Shown here piece by piece: positions 60,176 to 64,000 of a stretch of DNA of 64,000 bases. The stretch comes from Betaproteobacteria bacterium (GTDB taxonomy: Bacteria > Pseudomonadota > Gammaproteobacteria > Burkholderiales > WYBJ01), in the NCBI GenBank assembly GCA_009377585.1, contig WHTS01000011.1:33280-97279 (forward strand), read 5' to 3'. The stretch's first letter is position 1; the number at the start of each line of letters is the position of its first letter. Both the position numbers and the translations under genes were made by a program. The notes below the pieces were generated by a model. That model saw nothing but the letters and a program-made list of their open reading frames with translations, was not told the DNA's origin and made no database searches.

Positions 60176-60404
60176 GTGTGAGTATTGCTACCCGGAAAGA
60201 CTCCGCTCGCTCGCAGCGCGCTTCTGCGTATCGAGCTGCGCGCACGCTTCGGCAGTCGCGAGCACGACGATGGTCCATTCGTCCACCGATACATCGATCA
60301 TGCGCCCGTCGAGCGATACCGCAACCGATCACGCTCGACCGAATGAGCGGCACGCCCCGCACTCATGTTCATATCCAGTTGAAGAGGACTCGCGGTTTCC
60401 TTTT

Positions 60405-60430
60405 TTCCCGATGCGCTATAGCATCGGGAA
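60405..60430. promoter_or_regulatory. Perfect 10-bp inverted repeat upstream of tctC
   Basis: TTCCCGATGC-GCTATA-GCATCGGGAA, 138 bp before the tctC start. A T-run precedes rather than follows it on the plus strand, so an operator is at least as likely as a terminator. Confidence 0.4.
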
Positions 60431-60567
60431 CCTGCCGCGAACGAATCCGCGGCACCGCGTGAGCTCGATTCCAGTAGGTGGACCCTCTCGAAGACGATTA
60501 CACGCGGATAGCGCCGACACCGCGAGATTCACACACCTATTTTTTGGAACATCAGGGAGAAGTGGTC

Positions 60568-61539
60568 ATGACGTCGACCCGCACAGCATTCAGCATCACC
60601 CTTGCCGCAGCCGCGCTCGCCATCGCCGCGCCGCAGGCACAAGCGCAGAAATCGTTTCCATCGCGGCCGATCGAGCTGATCGTGCCGTTCGCGCCGGGCG
60701 GCGGCAGCGGCATCACGGCCGAGATCATGAAGAAGGCGATCAGCGACGAAAAGCTCTCGCCGCAGCCGGTGAACATCACCTACAAGCCGGGCGCCTCGGG
60801 CCAGGTGGGATGGACTTATCTTGCAACCCGCAAAGGCAACGCGCACACGATTGCGACCGCCACCCAGTCGTTCAGCTACGGGCTGGTGCAGAAGCAGATG
60901 CAGGTCGGAGCGGAGGCATTCACGCCGATCGCCATGATGCTGGTCGACACGCAATTGATGGCCACGCACCCGCAGTCGGGCATGAAGTCGATGAAGGACC
61001 TGATCGACAAGCTGATGAAGGATCCCAATTCGGTCAAGGTCGGCGGCACGGGATCGGCCGGCTCGGATGCCAACGTCGCCCTCATGATCAACAGCGCCGC
61101 CAAGGTCAAGATCAACTACATCCCGTTCAAGAGCGGTGGCGAAGTCAACGCAGCGATCCTCGGCGGACACGTCGACGCGGCGCTCGGCAATCCGAACGAG
61201 CTTGCCGGCTACGTGCAGGCCGGGAAGCTCGTGCCCCTGGTGGTGTTTTCCGACAGCCGCATCCCGGCGCTGAAGGACGTGCCGACCATGAAGGAACTGG
61301 GCTACGACGTCGTTTCGCGCTCCACGCGCGGCGTGCTCGCACCGGCGGGCATCTCCAAGCAGGAAGAGCAGTTCCTGGTCGACATGATGCGCAAGATCAC
61401 CGAGTCGAAGGGCTGGGCCGAATACGCGCAAAAGAACATGATGACCGTCAAGTTCCTCGGCGGCGCGGACTACGCGAAATATCTTGCCGACGAGCGCGCG
61501 CAGCTGACAAAGAACCTGAAGGCGCTGGGCAAGCTCTGA
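60568..61539 (+). CDS. tctC: Tripartite tricarboxylate transporter substrate receptor TctC
   Basis: 323 residues from ATG 60568, with signal peptide (FSITLAAAALAIAAPQAQAQ). Bug-fold motifs are FPSRPIELIVPFAPGGGSGI, ITYKPGASGQVGWTYLATRK, VKVGGTGSAGSDANVALMIN, INYIPFKSGGEVNAAILGGH and VPTMKELGYDVVSRSTRG. It binds a di- or tricarboxylate or similar acid and delivers it to TctAB, encoded immediately downstream. The gap of 110 bp to tctB is larger than usual but no terminator is seen. Confidence 0.93.
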   Translation: MTSTRTAFSITLAAAALAIAAPQAQAQKSFPSRPIELIVPFAPGGGSGITAEIMKKAISDEKLSPQPVNITYKPGASGQVGWTYLATRKGNAHTIATATQSFSYGLVQKQMQVGAEAFTPIAMMLVDTQLMATHPQSGMKSMKDLIDKLMKDPNSVKVGGTGSAGSDANVALMINSAAKVKINYIPFKSGGEVNAAILGGHVDAALGNPNELAGYVQAGKLVPLVVFSDSRIPALKDVPTMKELGYDVVSRSTRGVLAPAGISKQEEQFLVDMMRKITESKGWAEYAQKNMMTVKFLGGADYAKYLADERAQLTKNLKALGKL

Positions 61540-61649
61540 GGTCCACCGCTCGCCCTCGCGTGCGGGCCAAGCGCAGACCGGGAGGATGTGCGGACTGCGC
61601 TTTTCCGCAGCCAAGGGCCTTGCCGCCAACGCTTGGGATACCTGACGTG

Positions 61650-62120
61650 ATGGCCATGAACAAAGCCGAAGCGATTGCGGGCGCGCTGGTCTTCGGAACC
61701 GGTCTCCTGCTGCTGTTTTATGCCAACCTGCTCGAATACACCGTGGAGAATGTGCCGGGGCCCGGTTTCCTTCCCCTGTGGCTGGGAATCGGCATCGTGA
61801 CCACGGGCGTGATCCTCACGGCGAAGGCATTTCGTCCTGCCCTCGTCCATGCCGAGCGCATCGAGTGGCCGCAGCGTCCCGGCTGGATCCAGATCGCGGT
61901 CATGCTCGGCAGTCTCGCGGCGGCCCTGTACGTGCTCGAGCCGCTTGGCTTCGTGCTGACCGCGTCGCTTTTCATCGCCTGCCTCATGTTCTCGCTCGGG
62001 GTGCGCGCGTGGCCGAAGCTCATCGGCGTGCCGATCGTTGCCGCCGTCGTGCTCCACCTGGTGTTCGTGGTATGGCTCGGCGTACCGCTGCCCATGGGCG
62101 TGCTGTCGTTGACCGAGTGA
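61650..62120 (+). CDS. tctB: Tripartite tricarboxylate transporter small membrane subunit TctB
   Basis: 156 residues from ATG 61650; GTG 61647 and ATG 61656 are alternatives. There are four hydrophobic segments (AEAIAGALVFGTGLLLLFY, GFLPLWLGIGIVTTGVILTA, IQIAVMLGSLAAALYVLEPL plus GFVLTASLFIACLMFSLG, and LIGVPIVAAVVLHLVFVVWL). The GPGFLPLWLGIG and LGVPLPMG motifs are typical of TctB. It forms the membrane pair with TctA, encoded 61 bp downstream. The earlier part of this open frame is out-of-frame tctC. Confidence 0.92.
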   Translation: MAMNKAEAIAGALVFGTGLLLLFYANLLEYTVENVPGPGFLPLWLGIGIVTTGVILTAKAFRPALVHAERIEWPQRPGWIQIAVMLGSLAAALYVLEPLGFVLTASLFIACLMFSLGVRAWPKLIGVPIVAAVVLHLVFVVWLGVPLPMGVLSLTE

Positions 62121-62181
62121 GCGCACCGATCCGCCGCATAAGAGGCAGGCCGCCGAGCCGAACAAAGGGAACCCCGACGAC

Positions 62182-63705
62182 ATGGATCTGCTCCATCACC
62201 TGAGCCTCGGCTTTTCCATCGCGCTCGCCCCGATCAACCTGTTGTTCGTCACGGTGGGTGTGACCATCGGCACCCTGATCGGCGCGCTGCCCGGCATCGG
62301 TCCCGTAGCCGGGCTGTCGATCCTGATCCCGCTCGCGTTCGGCATGGACCCGACGGGTGCCATGATCCTCATGTGCGGCGTGTATTACGGCTGCATGTAC
62401 GGGGGCACGATCACTTCGGTGCTCATGAACGTGCCCGGCGAATCCTCGTCGATCATGACCTGCCTGGACGGCAACGTCATGGCAAAGCAGGGCCGCGCCG
62501 GTCCCGCGCTCACCATCGCCGCGATCGGATCGTTCGTCGCCGGCACCTTCAGCGTCGTCATGCTGACGCTGCTGGCGCCGCCCCTGGCGGAGGCCGCGCT
62601 GAGCTTCGGACCGCCGGAGTACTTCGCGCTGATGCTGCTTGGGCTCTCGGCCATCACCGGCCTCACCGGCAAATCGCGGGCAAAAGGCTACGCGATGGGC
62701 CTGACCGGCCTGGCGATCGCCACCATCGGGCTCGATCCAATGGGCGGCGTGCCGCGCTTCACCGCCGGCCATCTCGAGCTCATGGACGGCGTCGGATTTC
62801 TCCCGATCGCGGTCGGCATGTTCGGGTTGGGGTCGGTGCTCGCGATGATCGAACGGCCGACGAAGATCGAGATCATGAAAACGCGCCTGCGCGAGATGCT
62901 GATCACGCGCCAGGATCTGAAGGACAGCGCCATGCCGATCGTGCGCGGCAGCATCATCGGCTTCGCCATCGGCATCCTGCCCGGAGCGGGGGCCACGATC
63001 GCGACCTTTCTCGCCTACGCGGCCGAGAAGAAGATGTCGAAGCGGCCGGAAAAGTTCGGAACCGGGATCATCGAAGGGGTCGCCGCACCGGAAGCGGCCA
63101 ACAACGCCTCCACCGGAGGCGCGATGATTCCACTCCTCACCCTCGGCATCCCGGGATCGGGCACCACGGCCGTCATGCTCGGCGTGCTCACGTTGTTCAA
63201 CCTGCAGCCGGGGCCGCTGCTCTTCACCAAGAATCCCGACTTCGTCTGGGGCCTGATCGCCTCGATGTACATCGGCAATGCGATGCTGCTGGTGCTCAAC
63301 ATTGCTTTCGTGCCCGTGTTCGTCGCCCTGCTGCGCATTCCCTACACGGTGCTCGCGCCCCTGATCGCGATTTTCTGCCTGGTGGGTGTCTACAGCGTCA
63401 ACTACAGCATGCTCGATCTGTGGATCATGCTGTCCTTCGGACTCGTCGGCTATTTCGCCAACAAACTCGAGTATCCGCTCGCACCGCTCGCGCTCGGGCT
63501 GGTGCTCGGCGGCTACGTCGAGGTATCGATGCGACAATCGCTGAAGATGTCCGAGGGTGACCTGACGATTTTCTTCACGCGCCCCATCGCCACCACGCTG
63601 ATGGCTGCGGCCGTCGCCGTCTGGCTCTGGCCGTTCATCGCGAAGCTCTTCAACCGCGGGAGTCCGAGCGACGGCTTGCCTGTCGCCGCGGACAAGCGCG
63701 GTTGA
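62182..63705 (+). CDS. tctA: Tripartite tricarboxylate transporter large membrane subunit TctA
   Basis: 507 residues with about eleven or twelve membrane segments in two inverted halves. Family motifs: GTLIGALPGIGPVAGLSILI, YYGCMYGGTITSVLMNVPGE, ATCLDG-type loop MTCLDGNVMAKQGRAG, SIIGFAIGILPGAGATIATF, EGVAAPEAANNASTGGAMIP, LTLGIPGSGTTAVMLGVL. It is the ion-coupled carrier channel of the system. The order C-B-A matches classic tct operons. It ends 258 bp before the next gene, a gap filled with repeats. Confidence 0.94.
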   Translation: MDLLHHLSLGFSIALAPINLLFVTVGVTIGTLIGALPGIGPVAGLSILIPLAFGMDPTGAMILMCGVYYGCMYGGTITSVLMNVPGESSSIMTCLDGNVMAKQGRAGPALTIAAIGSFVAGTFSVVMLTLLAPPLAEAALSFGPPEYFALMLLGLSAITGLTGKSRAKGYAMGLTGLAIATIGLDPMGGVPRFTAGHLELMDGVGFLPIAVGMFGLGSVLAMIERPTKIEIMKTRLREMLITRQDLKDSAMPIVRGSIIGFAIGILPGAGATIATFLAYAAEKKMSKRPEKFGTGIIEGVAAPEAANNASTGGAMIPLLTLGIPGSGTTAVMLGVLTLFNLQPGPLLFTKNPDFVWGLIASMYIGNAMLLVLNIAFVPVFVALLRIPYTVLAPLIAIFCLVGVYSVNYSMLDLWIMLSFGLVGYFANKLEYPLAPLALGLVLGGYVEVSMRQSLKMSEGDLTIFFTRPIATTLMAAAVAVWLWPFIAKLFNRGSPSDGLPVAADKRG

Positions 63706-63750
63706 GCGGCGAAGCGACGATCAAGGCATCGCTACCTCGCCCGCTGCTGT

Positions 63751-63855
63751 AAATCCCTCCTTACCAAAGAGGGGCGGGACGCGACGATGTCGCGGACGGG
63801 GTGGTCCACGATCGAAAACCACACCACCCCGGCGCTTCGCGCCACCCCTCCTCGT
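63751..63855. repeat. Two palindromic repeats in inverted orientation after tctA
   Basis: CCTCCTTACCAAAGAGGGGC then GGGACGCGACGATGTCGCGG faces ACCACCCCGGCGCTTCGCGC then CACCCCTCCTCG. The pair can fold into one long hairpin that may end the tct transcript. Confidence 0.75.
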
Positions 63856-63890
63856 GAGCAGTATTAGCCCGCAGGCGGGCAGGCGCGGCT

Positions 63891-63912
63891 AAGAAACCTG
63901 GTTGGGTTTCTT
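63891..63912. terminator. Small hairpin AAGAAACC-TGGTTG-GGTTTCTT
   Basis: An 8-bp perfect stem with a 6-nt loop, 51 bp before the last partial gene. It could be a weak terminator or attenuator; no T-run follows. Confidence 0.4.
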
Positions 63913-63962
63913 GAGAGCATCCCAGGCCCTTGGTCGGGCCCGGCGTAGGCAGAGAAACATCG

Positions 63963-64000
63963 ATGCGCTACAAGGTGAACGGCAGCGCCGAGATGACCGA
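63963..64000 (+). CDS. Start of a gene cut by the window end
   Basis: ATG at 63963 opens MRYKVNGSAEMT, uninterrupted to the window edge. Only 12 codons are visible, so the product cannot be named. The orientation and position suggest it may belong with the tct genes. Confidence 0.35.
   Translation, partial: MRYKVNGSAEMT

Noticed and set aside
1..64000. tRNA, rRNA, intact insertion sequences or integrases
   Set aside because: I looked for these by eye and found no cloverleaf, rRNA-like tract or transposase/integrase coding sequence; a tRNAscan or Infernal run would settle it.

Overview
The window is high-GC DNA from a Gram-negative bacterium, most likely a soil or freshwater betaproteobacterium (Burkholderiales-like). 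The basis is two Bug-type solute receptors, a complete TctCBA transporter, MltB, an alpha-2-macroglobulin/PBP1C pair, soxXYZA, many Tat or Sec signals, and Shine-Dalgarno-led genes with frequent ATGA/GTGA overlaps. I see no rRNA, tRNA, CRISPR array or intact transposase. The assignment comes from gene content only.

Layout. 1-8.1 kb: an NHL-repeat protein (cut by the window edge), a MHYT hybrid sensor kinase, a DinG/YoaA helicase and a PhoD phosphatase. 8.1-15.4 kb: a minus-strand peptide-type ABC operon headed by an AtzF-like amidase, with a divergent GntR/FCD regulator. The operon's binding protein and the amidase C-terminal domain both look internally deleted. 15.4-17.9 kb: a class III aminotransferase, a DUF4105 remnant and an NlpC/P60 hydrolase. 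18-22 kb: an iron ABC system with its three parts in alternating orientation and a possible Fur box. 22-26.2 kb: MltB, a FAH-fold enzyme, a D-threonine-aldolase-like enzyme and an aldo/keto reductase. 26.2-31.9 kb: a repeat block, an IorAB-like molybdenum hydroxylase and a compact soxXYZA cluster without soxB or soxCD. 32-37.3 kb: an orphan Bug receptor, an EthD-like protein, a 6-oxocamphor-hydrolase-like crotonase, then modE-modABC with ModE-like operator sequences; this could feed molybdenum to the nearby molybdoenzyme.

37.3-45.6 kb: an exported MsrA, a DUF1579-like protein, an unusual membrane protein, and a minus-strand group holding the most striking gene of the window. This is a UGSC-type protein whose frame is interrupted by one UGA at codon 96. 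The UGA is followed after 11 nt by a perfect 8-bp hairpin of bacterial SECIS type, so it is very probably a selenoprotein. It sits upstream of an uncharacterised 372-residue protein and a broken haloacetate-dehalogenase-like gene. 45.9-54.2 kb: alpha-2-macroglobulin and PBP1C, the latter followed by a duplicated copy of its own 3' end that brackets a decayed nucleotidyltransferase-like gene and its small partner. 54.3-64 kb: a sorbosone-dehydrogenase-like lipoprotein, an MmgE/PrpD protein divergent from an ADP-forming acyl-CoA synthetase, a dense array of CTCCTCGTCGAGGAG palindromes, and the tctCBA operon.

Two themes cut across the window. First, several families of intergenic palindromic repeats recur, including a composite element present three times. 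Second, at least five genes show the same kind of damage, an internal deletion or frameshift with both ends still recognisable; this is either real gene erosion or an assembly problem.
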